Of a stretch of DNA of 64,000 bases, positions 9,169 to 18,590 are shown piece by piece (position 1 is the stretch's first letter; every line of letters starts with the position of its first letter). The notes beneath the pieces were generated by a model, which was not told the DNA's origin, ran no database searches, and was given only the letters and a program-made list of their open reading frames with translations. Source of the stretch: Paenibacillus montanisoli (GTDB lineage: Bacteria; Bacillota; Bacilli; Paenibacillales; Paenibacillaceae); assembly GCF_003268025.1 (NCBI RefSeq), contig NZ_QLUW01000006.1:310001-374000 (forward strand). The letters run 5' to 3'. The position numbers and the translations under genes were made by a program.

Positions 9169-10239
9169 TTAATTCCGCAGTTGAACGGTTCTGCCTTCCT
9201 TCACGGAAATGTACGCTGCCTCTGTCACCTCGACAACGCGGGCAGCCTCATCAGCGGGCGTTAAATTGATTCCTCCATCCAAAATGGCTGATAGAAATGC
9301 TTGAACAGAAGTTACAATCTGACCCTCAACCGGCAAATCCTCGCGATCCCGTACTCTCTCTACCAATATCCTTTCACCGTCGCAGCTCAAGGTGCCAAGG
9401 TCGCCTAAAATGCGAAAATTGTTCTTTGCAGCGAACATGTTTCCAGGCGTGATCGTATTTGAGGACAAAGAGATGAGTGTCCCGTTTGTCATTCGGATCT
9501 GCACACTCAAATACGCTTCTTGTGGATTTTCAGGAGGCTCTGAGAATGCAATGACTGTTTTCGCTTGCGAACCCGCAAACCACAAAGCGAGGTCCGTGAA
9601 GTGAGAACCCGTATCTGCGAACATTCCGCCGCCCATTTCTTCCGGATTGCTTCTCCAATCACCGGGTACTATTCCAGCATTTTTGAACCATTCGGGCTGT
9701 CCCAAACCCTTCATGAGTTCTTCCAATTCTTCCTGCGGTGTAGCGCTTAGAAATGCACCTATGTTTTGCGAACAAGTCGCTTGAACCTGGCGAACCGTTC
9801 CAATCGTACCTGCGTCCAATGCTCTTTTGACTGTTTGATAAACAGGATGATAGCGGCTCTGGTAAGAGACCATCAATATTTTACCGGATTCCCTTTGCGC
9901 AGCTGCCATGGCCCAGGCATCTTTTGAAGTTGAAGCGATAGGCTTCTCAACAAGCACATGAATCCCTTTTTTCAAAGCCGCGATCGTGGGTTCAGCATGA
10001 GAGGCGTGAGTCGTCGCGACAATCACGGCGTCCAACTGTTCGTTCTCTATCATCTCTCGCCAATCTGTATAAGCACTTTGAACTCCCGTTCCATTCTTGA
10101 TCTTCTCTAGCAGCTCGGAATTCCGCCGCGAAATCGCAACAATCTCAGCATTCTTTGACGCCTGCAATGCAGGTATATGTATTAACCCTGTCCAGAATCC
10201 CGCTCCAATGATTCCGACGCGAAGTTTCTGCTGTTCCAT
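9169..10239 (-). CDS. Gfo/Idh/MocA-family NAD(P)-dependent dehydrogenase
   Basis: The protein of about 356 residues opens with the Rossmann motif VGIIGAGFWTG and carries the family signature VLVEKPIAS near residue 97, where the Lys is catalytic. The C-terminal half contains GGGMFADTGSHFTDLALW, a usual substrate-domain segment. Family members oxidise or reduce sugars, inositols and related polyols. I prefer the second ATG (10239) because GGGGAG then sits about nine bases upstream; the first ATG is only two codons earlier. The substrate is unknown, although the wider window is rich in sugar catabolism. Confidence 0.88.
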   Translation of the reverse strand: MEQQKLRVGIIGAGFWTGLIHIPALQASKNAEIVAISRRNSELLEKIKNGTGVQSAYTDWREMIENEQLDAVIVATTHASHAEPTIAALKKGIHVLVEKPIASTSKDAWAMAAAQRESGKILMVSYQSRYHPVYQTVKRALDAGTIGTVRQVQATCSQNIGAFLSATPQEELEELMKGLGQPEWFKNAGIVPGDWRSNPEEMGGGMFADTGSHFTDLALWFAGSQAKTVIAFSEPPENPQEAYLSVQIRMTNGTLISLSSNTITPGNMFAAKNNFRILGDLGTLSCDGERILVERVRDREDLPVEGQIVTSVQAFLSAILDGGINLTPADEAARVVEVTEAAYISVKEGRTVQLRN

Positions 10240-10388
10240 CGGCATCGCCTCCCCCTTTAATTATCAGTTAAATCGTTCCGTAAATGATTATTGAAGATTT
10301 CCCCTTTTAGAACTTATCCTTGACGGAGTACTTGTTATATTATGGCAATCTCAACTGTACATTTAGTTGGAGGGGAGGAGGGCAGAAC

Positions 10389-11459
10389 ATGAGCATTCCC
10401 AAAAACGAAAGTGAGTTAACTGTTCAATGGCTGCAGGGAATTTTTCATGACTATGGGTCAATAGCTGATTTTGCGGTTGAACGAGTTTCTGGGCACACTG
10501 GGATGACAGCCTCGCTCGTGCGGCTGCGTCTAAAGTTTGATTCAAATGCTGAATCAGGAGCTCCAAAGTCCGTAATTGTGAAATTCGCTTCGCAAGTGAT
10601 GCCTGATTTTATTTATCAATACTTTTATCCATCCGAGCACGGCTTCTATCAATCCCACCTTGCAGATCCAAATCTAATTCCCCTTGCCAAATGCTACTAC
10701 AGTTCCTGCAATCCGCAAGAGAAGTCCTTCATTCTCGTGTTGGAAGATCTAAATGGCTACCACTCGGGAAGCTTGAATCACGGATTCACCGAGAAGCGTT
10801 TAATGAATACGGTAACTTTTCTGGCACGGCTTCACAGCGAGTGGTGGGAAAAGCCGATTGCCGATGCACACTGGCTGAAGGGGCATATGATTCAATTAAT
10901 GATCGCTAACGGCGATTATCCCAAGCTCGCCCTACTGCAACTCTCCAGAACTGTGCAAAATGATTTCTTAGATTATATATCCGTAAATATCGACAAAATC
11001 ATTGAAACAGCCAAGCGTTTGCAACGGACCGCAACCGAACCGCCTGTAACCTTTATCCATGGCGATTCCCAGTTCGGAAACTTGTTTTTTGATGATAACG
11101 ATGCGTTGGCCGCTGTCATCGACTGGCAATTGCCCGCCAGGATCAAGGGAGTATATGATTTGTCCTCTTTGATCGGCCTATCGATTCCTTCTATGGTCCG
11201 TCGGAAATACGAACATAACCTGCTAGATCAATATCTTAACCAATTGACGGATAGTGGCGTTTCTGGCTACGGAGCGGACCAACTGCGACTTGATTATTCC
11301 ATTGCGCTCTTTTACTGCGGATTTAGATTATTAGGGGCTTGCGCAGCTACCTTTAATGGATCCGAAGAGCATTTAATTTGGGCTAAGGAGTGCTTAGACC
11401 GCGTACAATCCTTCTTTGAAGATTGGAAGATCTGGAGAACTGTCGGGATCGATCAGTAA
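10389..11459 (+). CDS. Aminoglycoside/choline-kinase-like phosphotransferase
   Basis: A 356-residue protein with the kinase-fold catalytic loop FIHGDSQFGNLFF and the metal-binding IDWQ about 25 residues later. It resembles the phosphotransferase enzyme and ecdysteroid-kinase-like families, with a VILVLEDL-like hinge (ILVLEDLNGY). Members phosphorylate small hydroxyl compounds or act in natural-product modification. The start at ATG 10389 follows GGAGGGGAGG; the longer frame from TTG 10320 has no such site. It is followed by a terminator and seems to stand alone. Substrate unknown; antibiotic resistance is possible but not supported. Confidence 0.8.
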   Translation: MSIPKNESELTVQWLQGIFHDYGSIADFAVERVSGHTGMTASLVRLRLKFDSNAESGAPKSVIVKFASQVMPDFIYQYFYPSEHGFYQSHLADPNLIPLAKCYYSSCNPQEKSFILVLEDLNGYHSGSLNHGFTEKRLMNTVTFLARLHSEWWEKPIADAHWLKGHMIQLMIANGDYPKLALLQLSRTVQNDFLDYISVNIDKIIETAKRLQRTATEPPVTFIHGDSQFGNLFFDDNDALAAVIDWQLPARIKGVYDLSSLIGLSIPSMVRRKYEHNLLDQYLNQLTDSGVSGYGADQLRLDYSIALFYCGFRLLGACAATFNGSEEHLIWAKECLDRVQSFFEDWKIWRTVGIDQ

Positions 11460-11464
11460 TAACC

Positions 11465-11517
11465 TAAGGCTTCTCATGAGTTCACCGAACTTATGAGCGG
11501 CCTCTTTTTTTCGTTGT
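11465..11517 (+). terminator. Rho-independent terminator
   Basis: AAGGC..CTCAT.AGTT pairs with AACT.ATGAG..GCCT, followed by CTTTTTTTC, just after the phosphotransferase stop. Confidence 0.8.
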
Positions 11518-11779
11518 TTTAATATCCGAGTGGCCGAGGCGCGACATAATTACATGCAGCTCTTCCTTTATCCCGCAGGAACAAGCTGCAGCCTCGTTGA
11601 ACTATTTGGAGAGTTACTGTTGAGAACATTCAACGACTCTATGAAATCTGAACAATTCTACCGACAGTCGAATGTAGTTGAGGCGGCAACTCAACTAACG
11701 CTTGATAGGCATACACGCGCGGATACGCTATGCTGAACCCGACTTAGTATAGAGAACTACACATTTAGGAGGTTTTCGT
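11518..11779. other. Intergenic leader of the ABC exporter operon
   Basis: This stretch holds no gene I trust. An open frame of 68 codons inside it lacks a ribosome binding site and family resemblance. TATAGA near 11750 could be a -10 element for the following operon, and the AGGAGG at 11768-11773 is the ribosome binding site of the first ABC gene. Confidence 0.4.
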
Positions 11780-13624
11780 GTGTCAAAAGAGAAAGAGGCG
11801 TACTCCCCATGGTCAAACATCGTTTACTCCATGCGGCTGCACTGGCGGGCAAGGCCCCTTACGCTTATTTGTTGTGTCGTCTCGGCGATTGTTGGTGTCG
11901 CCTTGCCCTTCGTCAATATCCTTATGCCCAAAATTGTCATCGACAATCTTACTGCAAGAGTAACACCCGGCGAGTTTATCGTGTCGGTGGGCGTTATGGC
12001 GCTTCTTCTGGCCGCTTTGAGCTGCGCGAAAAGCTACGCCGACCTCATCACCAATGAATCAGTGGGTACCATCAGCATACTAAAACACCTTCAAGCCACC
12101 ATGCACAAGCATCTTACCATGGACTTCGAGGTGCTGGAGAGCCCCGGCTACGCTAAGCTGGGCGAAAAGGCGTGGCGAGCGATGCAAAGCAATCACTCTC
12201 CCTCGTCCAACATCCCGCGCTCAATGACGATGCTAGTCATAAACGTTTTAGGTTTTGTTACATACGGTATGGTTATTGTAAATGTACATCCACTTATTAT
12301 CCTTTTTCTAGCAGTGTCGGCCGGGATCAACTGGCTAGCGCTTTCACGCGCACGCAAGATTGAGAGGGAAACGCGCGAAGAGCGGTCAAAGCTTCAAGGC
12401 AAGCTGTGGTATATGCAAAAGGTATCGAAGGAGCCTTCCGGCGGCAAAGACGTGCGACTTTATGGCCTTAACAGTCTTATAAGCAGCGTTTTTAAAAGCG
12501 TAATCGCCACCAGCACCGAAAAAGAGCACAAGGTAGCGACGGGAGATATGAAGGCCCAGCTTTCGGATGCCCTGCTCGGCCTCGTACGCGACGGCGCCGC
12601 GTACGCTTTCCTCATTTACCTGCTGATGAACGGCGAGCTGACGCTGGGCAATTTCGTGCTGGTCTTTGCCGCCATTGGCGCGTTTGCGGGATGGTTGTCG
12701 GGCATTTTGACCCATTCAAGCGAGCTTATGCGAGCTCTTAGCGAATTATCGGACATTCGAGTGTATCTGGACGTTCCCGATGTCTCAAACACCGGCCCAG
12801 GGCATGAGCTGCCCGCCGGCGACATGCTGCCGCCTGCCATCACTCTTAATAACGTCACCTATACCTATCCGGAAGCGAAGGAACCGACGCTTTGCGGCAT
12901 TGACCTTGTGATCACGCCGGGCGAGCGCATTGCCATAGTCGGTGCGAACGGCGCGGGCAAGACGACGCTTATTAAGCTGATATGCGGACTCTATAAACCA
13001 ACAAGCGGTGAAATTACGCTGGGCGGTGTCGATATTACCCGCTTTAACAGAGACCGGTATTTTGCGATGCTTTCTACGGTGTTTCAGGATATTCACCTCT
13101 TCTGCTGCGATATTGCCGGAAACATCTCGCAGCAGTCGCCCGACCGGACAGACTATGAGAAGGTAAAGAAATGCCTGGAGCTGTCCGGACTTTTGGAAAA
13201 GGTAAGCGGGCTTGAACAAGGCGAGTCAACGCTTCTTGTGCGGCGTGTGCACGACGACGCAATCGAGCTTTCAGGCGGAGAGAAGCAGAAGCTGGCGCTG
13301 GCACGCGCTTTGTATAAAGATGCACCGGTTATTATCCTGGATGAGCCTACTGCGGCGCTTGACCCGATTGCCGAGAGCGAGATCTATCAGCGCTACGCCG
13401 AATTGACTGCCGGCAAAACATCGATTTACATCTCGCACAGGCTGGCAAGCACGCGCTTTTGCGACAGGATTTTGTTAATCGACGACGGCGGCATCGCCGA
13501 ATGCGGCACGCACGACGAGCTTATGAGATACGGCGGGAAATACGCCGAAATGTTTAACGTACAGTCCCGCTATTATAAGGATGAGGAGGTTGCCGAAAAT
13601 GAAGATGCTCTCCATCTGGCGTAA
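11780..13624 (+). CDS. ABC exporter half-transporter, subunit 1 (fused permease-ATPase)
   Basis: This 614-residue protein has an N-terminal membrane domain (about residues 20-320, several hydrophobic helices) joined to an ATPase domain. Walker A GANGAGKTT lies near residue 391, the signature ELSGGEKQK near 497 and Walker B VIILDEPTAALD near 520, followed by the switch-His motif IYISHRL. It is of the ABCB/MsbA-like exporter type and is expected to pair with the next gene as a heterodimer. The GTG start is backed by AGGAGG six bases upstream. The coding sequence overlaps the second subunit. Cargo is unknown; such pairs export peptides, lipids or drugs. Confidence 0.9.
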   Translation: MSKEKEAYSPWSNIVYSMRLHWRARPLTLICCVVSAIVGVALPFVNILMPKIVIDNLTARVTPGEFIVSVGVMALLLAALSCAKSYADLITNESVGTISILKHLQATMHKHLTMDFEVLESPGYAKLGEKAWRAMQSNHSPSSNIPRSMTMLVINVLGFVTYGMVIVNVHPLIILFLAVSAGINWLALSRARKIERETREERSKLQGKLWYMQKVSKEPSGGKDVRLYGLNSLISSVFKSVIATSTEKEHKVATGDMKAQLSDALLGLVRDGAAYAFLIYLLMNGELTLGNFVLVFAAIGAFAGWLSGILTHSSELMRALSELSDIRVYLDVPDVSNTGPGHELPAGDMLPPAITLNNVTYTYPEAKEPTLCGIDLVITPGERIAIVGANGAGKTTLIKLICGLYKPTSGEITLGGVDITRFNRDRYFAMLSTVFQDIHLFCCDIAGNISQQSPDRTDYEKVKKCLELSGLLEKVSGLEQGESTLLVRRVHDDAIELSGGEKQKLALARALYKDAPVIILDEPTAALDPIAESEIYQRYAELTAGKTSIYISHRLASTRFCDRILLIDDGGIAECGTHDELMRYGGKYAEMFNVQSRYYKDEEVAENEDALHLA

Positions 13625-15428
13625 CCTTCGTCGAGGATACGCCATTGTAAATCGAATGACGCCAACCTATATTCCGCTTACTTACGTCACCTCCTTTATT
13701 AAGGCTGTACAGCCGCTTACGGTGCTCTTCCTTTCCGCCCAGATCATAAACGAGTTGGCAGGAGCACGCGATATAGGGCGCATCACGCTGTACGCCGCGC
13801 TTGCCGTGGGGCTCTCGTTTATCCTATCTGCAATAAACGCCGTGGCGTCGCGCCGGATTACAACCTTGAACAGTACGTTATGGGCGCGTTTTTACTTTTT
13901 CCTGGGCAATCGGTATATGCAGCTGAATTACGATCAGGTGGAAGACGCGAAAAATAATGAAAAGCTGGCGGATATTGAGGCAAAGGCAAACGGCAACGGA
14001 CTGGGCATTTTACGCCTGCACTACAGTCTGCCCGAGCTGCTGCAGCCCCTGTTCGAGCTGGCGGCTTCGATCGTGCTGGTGATCGGCATGTTTTCATCGG
14101 CCTCGTCCTATGAGCAGACGTTCATAACATCGCCATACGCCACGGGATTGCTTGTCGTCCTGATCTTCCTCATACTTCCCTTTACGTATGTCATTAAGAA
14201 TAGGGAGGATCGTATCCTGCAGCAGGTGTTTGAGGAGAATCCGAAGTCAAACACCTATGTACATTTTTTTAACGAGTATATGCAGGTAAAAAACGCCGCG
14301 AAGGACATTCGCCTTTTTAATCAGGCGCGAGCTATTGAAGAACACTACAGAAAATCAGTCGGAGCGGAGTTCTGGTACCGGTTCTTCGATTTTATCGGAA
14401 GAAATAACGCGCTCTCGGCAGCCATTCATGCCGTGCTGGGCGGCTGCGTATATCTCTTTATCGGCTTGCGGGCGCTGTACGGCATGTATCCGTTAGGCAG
14501 CGTGGTTCAGTATATCGGCGCGGTTACCGGCGTTGTCGGTGCGCTGGCCAAGCTTGTCGGGGTTCTGGGAAACTTTATCACAAATAATCAGTATCTCGAC
14601 CTTATGTACGGTTATCTAGACCTGCCGGACAACATGAGAAAGAGCGGCGGAGGCCGACAAATCCCGCAAACAGCGCTGGAGTTTGAATTTCGCGACGTGT
14701 CATTTAAGTACCCTGGCTTCGACGACTATGCCATTGAGCGCCTTAATATGAAAATTAATGTCGGTCAGCGGCTTGCCGTTGTGGGGATGAACGGCAGCGG
14801 CAAGTCAACCATGATCAAGCTCTTGTGCCGGCTTTATGATCCGACGGAGGGTGTGATCACATTAAACGGCGTTGACATCAGGGAGTACGACTACATGGCG
14901 TATATGGGCGTATTCGGCGTCGTGTTTCAGGACTTTAAGCTATATTCATTCTCACTCGGTCAAAATGTGGCCTCCTCTGAGAGCTTTGACGCAAAATTGG
15001 CAGAGGAGTGCCTTGTTACGGCGGGGTTTGGCGAGAAGTTAAAGGACATGCCCAAAGGGCTCGATACCTTTTTGCACAAGGATTTCTCCGACGATGGCGT
15101 AGAGATTTCAGGAGGAGAAGCGCAAAAGGTGGCGCTGGCAAGAGCGCTCTATAAAAACGCGCCGTTTGTGGTACTAGACGAGCCAACGGCGGCACTGGAT
15201 CCCATCGCCGAGTTCGAGATCTATTCTCGTTTTAATGAGATCATCGGCGACAAAACGGCAATCTTCGTCTCCCACCGGCTCTCGTCCTGTCGGTTCTGCC
15301 ACGACATCGCCGTGTTTCACGAGGGCCGGCTTATACAGCGCGGCTCCCACGATGAGCTTGTAACCGAAGCGGGCGGGAAATACGCCGAACTATGGAACGC
15401 GCAGGCGCAGTATTACGTTAGTGCGTGA
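13599..15428 (+). CDS. ABC exporter half-transporter, subunit 2 (fused permease-ATPase)
   Basis: The second fused permease-ATPase of the pair has about 609 residues. Walker A GMNGSGKST is near residue 397, the signature EISGGEAQK near 503 and Walker B VVLDEPTAALD near 525, then FVSHRLSS. The ATG at 13599 follows GAGGAGG inside the end of the upstream gene, giving a 26-nt overlap and translational coupling. A longer reading from ATG 13581 would swallow that ribosome binding site. Both ATPase sites look complete, so neither subunit is obviously degenerate. A terminator follows. Confidence 0.9.
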   Translation: MKMLSIWRNLRRGYAIVNRMTPTYIPLTYVTSFIKAVQPLTVLFLSAQIINELAGARDIGRITLYAALAVGLSFILSAINAVASRRITTLNSTLWARFYFFLGNRYMQLNYDQVEDAKNNEKLADIEAKANGNGLGILRLHYSLPELLQPLFELAASIVLVIGMFSSASSYEQTFITSPYATGLLVVLIFLILPFTYVIKNREDRILQQVFEENPKSNTYVHFFNEYMQVKNAAKDIRLFNQARAIEEHYRKSVGAEFWYRFFDFIGRNNALSAAIHAVLGGCVYLFIGLRALYGMYPLGSVVQYIGAVTGVVGALAKLVGVLGNFITNNQYLDLMYGYLDLPDNMRKSGGGRQIPQTALEFEFRDVSFKYPGFDDYAIERLNMKINVGQRLAVVGMNGSGKSTMIKLLCRLYDPTEGVITLNGVDIREYDYMAYMGVFGVVFQDFKLYSFSLGQNVASSESFDAKLAEECLVTAGFGEKLKDMPKGLDTFLHKDFSDDGVEISGGEAQKVALARALYKNAPFVVLDEPTAALDPIAEFEIYSRFNEIIGDKTAIFVSHRLSSCRFCHDIAVFHEGRLIQRGSHDELVTEAGGKYAELWNAQAQYYVSA

Positions 15429-15450
15429 TATCCCTAAAGCCGTGCGGTAA

Positions 15451-15498
15451 AAGGCACAATCCACTCTAAAGCAGAGGGGATTGTGCCTTATTCATTTT
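15451..15498 (+). terminator. Rho-independent terminator
   Basis: AAGGCACAATCC pairs with GGATTGTGCCTT and is followed by ATTCATTTT. It ends the two-gene ABC exporter operon. Confidence 0.8.
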
Positions 15499-15638
15499 AG
15501 CCGCTCATGATCAGGATAGATGCATTCATATACTAGATAGAACGGATTTGGGCCTCGACGCTTCCGCCATGGAAAACTTGAGCTATGTTTAAGAGAATAC
15601 ATAGGAATTGTGACGGGGAAGTAACCGGAGGTGACGAG

Positions 15639-16178
15639 ATGGACGATACGTTAATTTCCTTGAGTCAACAAACGAATGAAGAGCTGGAAAAATACATGCT
15701 GCAGGGCACGGCTCCGCGCCTGGAAGATTTAATCGGGTACGAGTATAGGGGACTAAACAAGGGACTGGTTCCCGGAATGCTTGGGATTCGAAAGTTTATC
15801 AAAGGCTTCTTCTCGGGAGGTGCCAGAGCGGAAGGCTATAACATTCCCGTTAAACAAAATGGCGTCTCTGAATCATGGATTCATTTGCCTTCTTCGGAAG
15901 CTCCGCGCCGATTTGGGTTCTTTACTGTAACGCTTGCTTCCGAAGGCGGCAGCGCCCGAGATCAGTTGTATCCACACGGGCTGCTTCTTGATTACGGAGC
16001 GAGCCTACGCAATAAAAAGTGGAAAGTGGAGCGAATTCTCCGCGATTATTTGGTGATTCCTGATCCAGAGCGACCAGACATTCTGCTAGGCAAGGCTTAT
16101 ATCGCAATCGGCCCTTTTCGGGTTGCTTCTAATTTTTTCATTCTTCAACGTCTCCATTCTAGTGAATGGGCTCCCTGA
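15639..16178 (+). CDS. Conserved hypothetical protein (179 aa)
   Basis: I do not recognise this protein with confidence. It is soluble, with the phrases LEDLIGYEYRGLNKG, IRKFIKGFFSG, YPHGLLLDYGA, ILRDYLVIPDPERPDILLGKA and FRVASNFFILQR. These look like a compact beta-rich, lipocalin-like or small-ligand-binding fold. The start at ATG 15639 follows GGAGGTGACGAG; a longer frame from 15585 has no ribosome binding site. It lies between the ABC exporter terminator and an MDR dehydrogenase and may be co-transcribed with the latter across a gap of about 100 bp. Confidence 0.65.
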   Translation: MDDTLISLSQQTNEELEKYMLQGTAPRLEDLIGYEYRGLNKGLVPGMLGIRKFIKGFFSGGARAEGYNIPVKQNGVSESWIHLPSSEAPRRFGFFTVTLASEGGSARDQLYPHGLLLDYGASLRNKKWKVERILRDYLVIPDPERPDILLGKAYIAIGPFRVASNFFILQRLHSSEWAP

Positions 16179-16277
16179 GTCAGCTAGAAAATAAAGGAGA
16201 ACACTCGGCCATATTGAATACTAGTATCGATGAGCGGTAAAGGCTGAAACCCAAATCGGTACAGGAGTTGATCATGA

Positions 16278-17300
16278 ATGGAGATCAAGCAAGTCGTCGT
16301 CACGGGCCCCAATATGGTCGAGCTGCAAACGTTGAGCCTGAATGAGGAAGTTGGGCCGGACGAAGTGTTCATTGAAACGGAGTTTACATTCATTAGCGCA
16401 GGGACAGAGCTGGCTAATTATACGGCCAAGGATGCGGGCGTATTCAAGCCCGGCAACTGGAACTCGTATCCGTGGAAATCCGGTTATGCCAACGTCGGTA
16501 TCGTTCGCAAAGTCGGGGAGAATGTGACCAAAGTGAAGGCAGGGCAGCGCGTCTATACCTTTGGCAGACATGCCTCCGCCATCATTGTCAACCAGAAAGA
16601 GCTTATCATCGAAGTGCCGGAGGATATAGATCCGGCCATTGCCGCCTCTTCGCGCATGGCGGGCGTAGCGGCGACTTCCATTATTCTGAGCGATGTTCCG
16701 CACAATGCTTGGGTCGCCGTATTCGGTCTCGGTGCGGTAGGCAATCTAGCCGCGCAGATGTTCCGAAATTTGGGGTGCAAAGTGATTGGCGTCGAACCGA
16801 ACGAGCATCGCCGCAGGCTGGCGGAAGCGTGCGGATTGCCGATTACAATCGGCGGCAGCGATGAGGAAGTACGGGAACAGATTAGAGCGATCACCGGCGG
16901 CAAGCTGGCACACATTACAATTGATGCCGTGGGCCATAGCGGCGTTGTGATGCAGGCGCTGAAATCTACCGCGAATTTCGGCCAGATCGTCCTGCTTGGA
17001 AGTCCCCGCGTACCGGTAGAAGGCAACTTGACGGAGCTGCTGTCTGCGATGCATGTGCGTTGGATAACGATGCGCGGCGGGCTTGAGTGGTGCTTGCCGG
17101 TCTATTCCGAGCTGCCGAGCATCGTATCGCTCTATAGCAAGCAGCAGCTGGTGTTCGATTGGATTCGCCAAGGCAAGCTGGAGCTGGCAAAGCAAATTTC
17201 CCATACCGTCAAGCCGAGCCAAATCAAAGCGGCCTATGACGGGCTGCTTAATGAACCGGAGACGTTTACCGGAGTTGTGCTGGATTGGAAGCAGTCGTAG
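16278..17300 (+). CDS. Zinc-independent MDR-family dehydrogenase
   Basis: A 340-residue medium-chain dehydrogenase/reductase. The N-terminal GroES-like domain contains FISAGTELANYT and the C-terminal Rossmann domain has FGLGAVGNLAAQM near residue 148. The catalytic Cys and the four structural-zinc cysteines of alcohol dehydrogenases are absent, as in the sorbitol- or threonine-dehydrogenase-like proteins that Firmicutes often encode in sugar loci. It probably uses NAD(P)H on a sugar or polyol derivative. The start is ATG 16278, with CAGGAG about eleven bases upstream. A perfect hairpin terminator follows the stop. Confidence 0.82.
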   Translation: MEIKQVVVTGPNMVELQTLSLNEEVGPDEVFIETEFTFISAGTELANYTAKDAGVFKPGNWNSYPWKSGYANVGIVRKVGENVTKVKAGQRVYTFGRHASAIIVNQKELIIEVPEDIDPAIAASSRMAGVAATSIILSDVPHNAWVAVFGLGAVGNLAAQMFRNLGCKVIGVEPNEHRRRLAEACGLPITIGGSDEEVREQIRAITGGKLAHITIDAVGHSGVVMQALKSTANFGQIVLLGSPRVPVEGNLTELLSAMHVRWITMRGGLEWCLPVYSELPSIVSLYSKQQLVFDWIRQGKLELAKQISHTVKPSQIKAAYDGLLNEPETFTGVVLDWKQS

Positions 17301-17315
17301 GGTTACGAAAAGATA

Positions 17316-17366
17316 GAGCAGGGACCTTTATGTCAGCATTCGCTGACATGAAGGTCCCTCTATTTT
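17316..17366 (+). terminator. Rho-independent terminator
   Basis: AGGGACCTT.ATGTCAGC pairs with GCTGACAT.AAGGTCCCT around an ATTC loop, followed by CTATTTTCG. Confidence 0.85.
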
Positions 17367-17454
17367 CGTTTAAGTAGCGGATTGGTTGAACGGTCGTTGT
17401 TTTTTGCTCCTTAATATAAATGCGATCGCCGGTCTGAGGATTGTAGTATGACCA

Positions 17455-18447
17455 TTATTCGCACGCGACTCCGTCATGATCACGGTCCAGACTTGTGCTA
17501 TATCCGGGCTGGCCTTTGTAGAGCGGCGCCTTGCCGGCAGCTTTTACGGCAGTGCAATTTTTGTAATAAACATTGCTTGGCTGCGGAGTTGGTTTAGGTG
17601 CGGAGACAGCCCCCGAATTCGTATCAATCACGATCAATACACGCGTGCCGTCTGGGAAACTCTCCATTTTATTGCCAACCCATGAGCCTGCTCCCCGATT
17701 ATCGGAAGACTTCACGTAGGCCACGTCCGCCCCGGTTCCGCCTTCTGCGCACATGGCCATCGGGAATTCGTCGCGATCATAACCTTCCTTGGTTGGAATG
17801 CCGCTGAGCGATTGTTCCCGATTCTCGTCTGCGCCTCCACGATCGATGGTGCAGATCGGTGATTCGCCGCGCTTCATCGCGCTTTTCATGTGGGCAGCCG
17901 TTTGCGGGTATCGGACCGCGGGAAAGTAGATGACTTTGTTATGCATCTGGTTGTTAATGTAAACCGCTCGTATTGTTGCATCCCATGTAACGTATTTCTT
18001 CAGCAGTTCTCCTGCTGCACGCACGGGCACATAAGTAACGCCGCTTAAAATCTTAGGCGCGACATTTGCCTGCTTGCCGTTGACAATCAGCTTCAAAGCA
18101 TTGCTTGCTGGCTTTGCCTGATTCTGATTCTGATCATTTATGAAAACCGTTTTCGTCGCTGCGTCCCAAGAAACGATTTTGTGCAGCAGTTCGCCAGCCG
18201 ATCGTACAGGTACATAAGTTACCCCGCTTATAATCTTCGGTGCGGAAGTTGCCTGATAGCCATTAACAAATAATCGAATAGCTGTACTGACTGCATTCAA
18301 CCTTATAGGCTTGACCGTGTCGATTGTTCCTTTGCTGGAAACTGGATTGGGTTGGCGATTGACGTTGTCCGTCCGGTCATGGGATTGGCTGAGGCATCCG
18401 GTTAAGCTGGCGGCCATTGCAGCGATGAGCATCATTTTCTTTAACAT
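17455..18447 (-). CDS. Lipoprotein nuclease: two stalk domains, NucA/NucB-like domain, Excalibur domain
   Basis: The lipobox SLTGC places the mature N-terminal Cys near residue 17, so the protein is membrane-anchored outside the cell. Two copper-amine-oxidase-N-like stalk domains follow ([20 protein letters not shown] and [20 protein letters not shown], about residues 65-180). A NucA/NucB-type deoxyribonuclease segment comes next ([16 protein letters not shown], then [11 protein letters not shown] and [10 protein letters not shown], about 190-275). The protein ends in an Excalibur calcium-binding motif ([18 protein letters not shown]...[10 protein letters not shown]). Excalibur contains DxDxDGxxCE, seen here. 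I use the ATG at 18447; the GTG 15 bases upstream abuts the AAAGGAG. It is divergent from the LysM amidase, a fitting partner for cell-envelope DNA turnover. Confidence 0.85.
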   Translation of the reverse strand: MLKKMMLIAAMAASLTGCLSQSHDRTDNVNRQPNPVSSKGTIDTVKPIRLNAVSTAIRLFVNGYQATSAPKIISGVTYVPVRSAGELLHKIVSWDAATKTVFINDQNQNQAKPASNALKLIVNGKQANVAPKILSGVTYVPVRAAGELLKKYVTWDATIRAVYINNQMHNKVIYFPAVRYPQTAAHMKSAMKRGESPICTIDRGGADENREQSLSGIPTKEGYDRDEFPMAMCAEGGTGADVAYVKSSDNRGAGSWVGNKMESFPDGTRVLIVIDTNSGAVSAPKPTPQPSNVYYKNCTAVKAAGKAPLYKGQPGYSTSLDRDHDGVACE

Positions 18448-18590
18448 GTGGTTTTCGGGCACTCCTTTGACTGTCGCTTTACAACATAGCCTTCTCTTGG
18501 CAGTTTTCGTTTATGACGGGCTTCAGGGTCATATTCCTTCCTTTATTTGGACAAGTTAAAGCTTGGGAAACGCAAGAAAGGATTACGAAT

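Noticed and set aside
11530..11736. 68-codon open frame before the ABC exporter
   Set aside because: No ribosome binding site, no family resemblance and no conserved-looking pattern.
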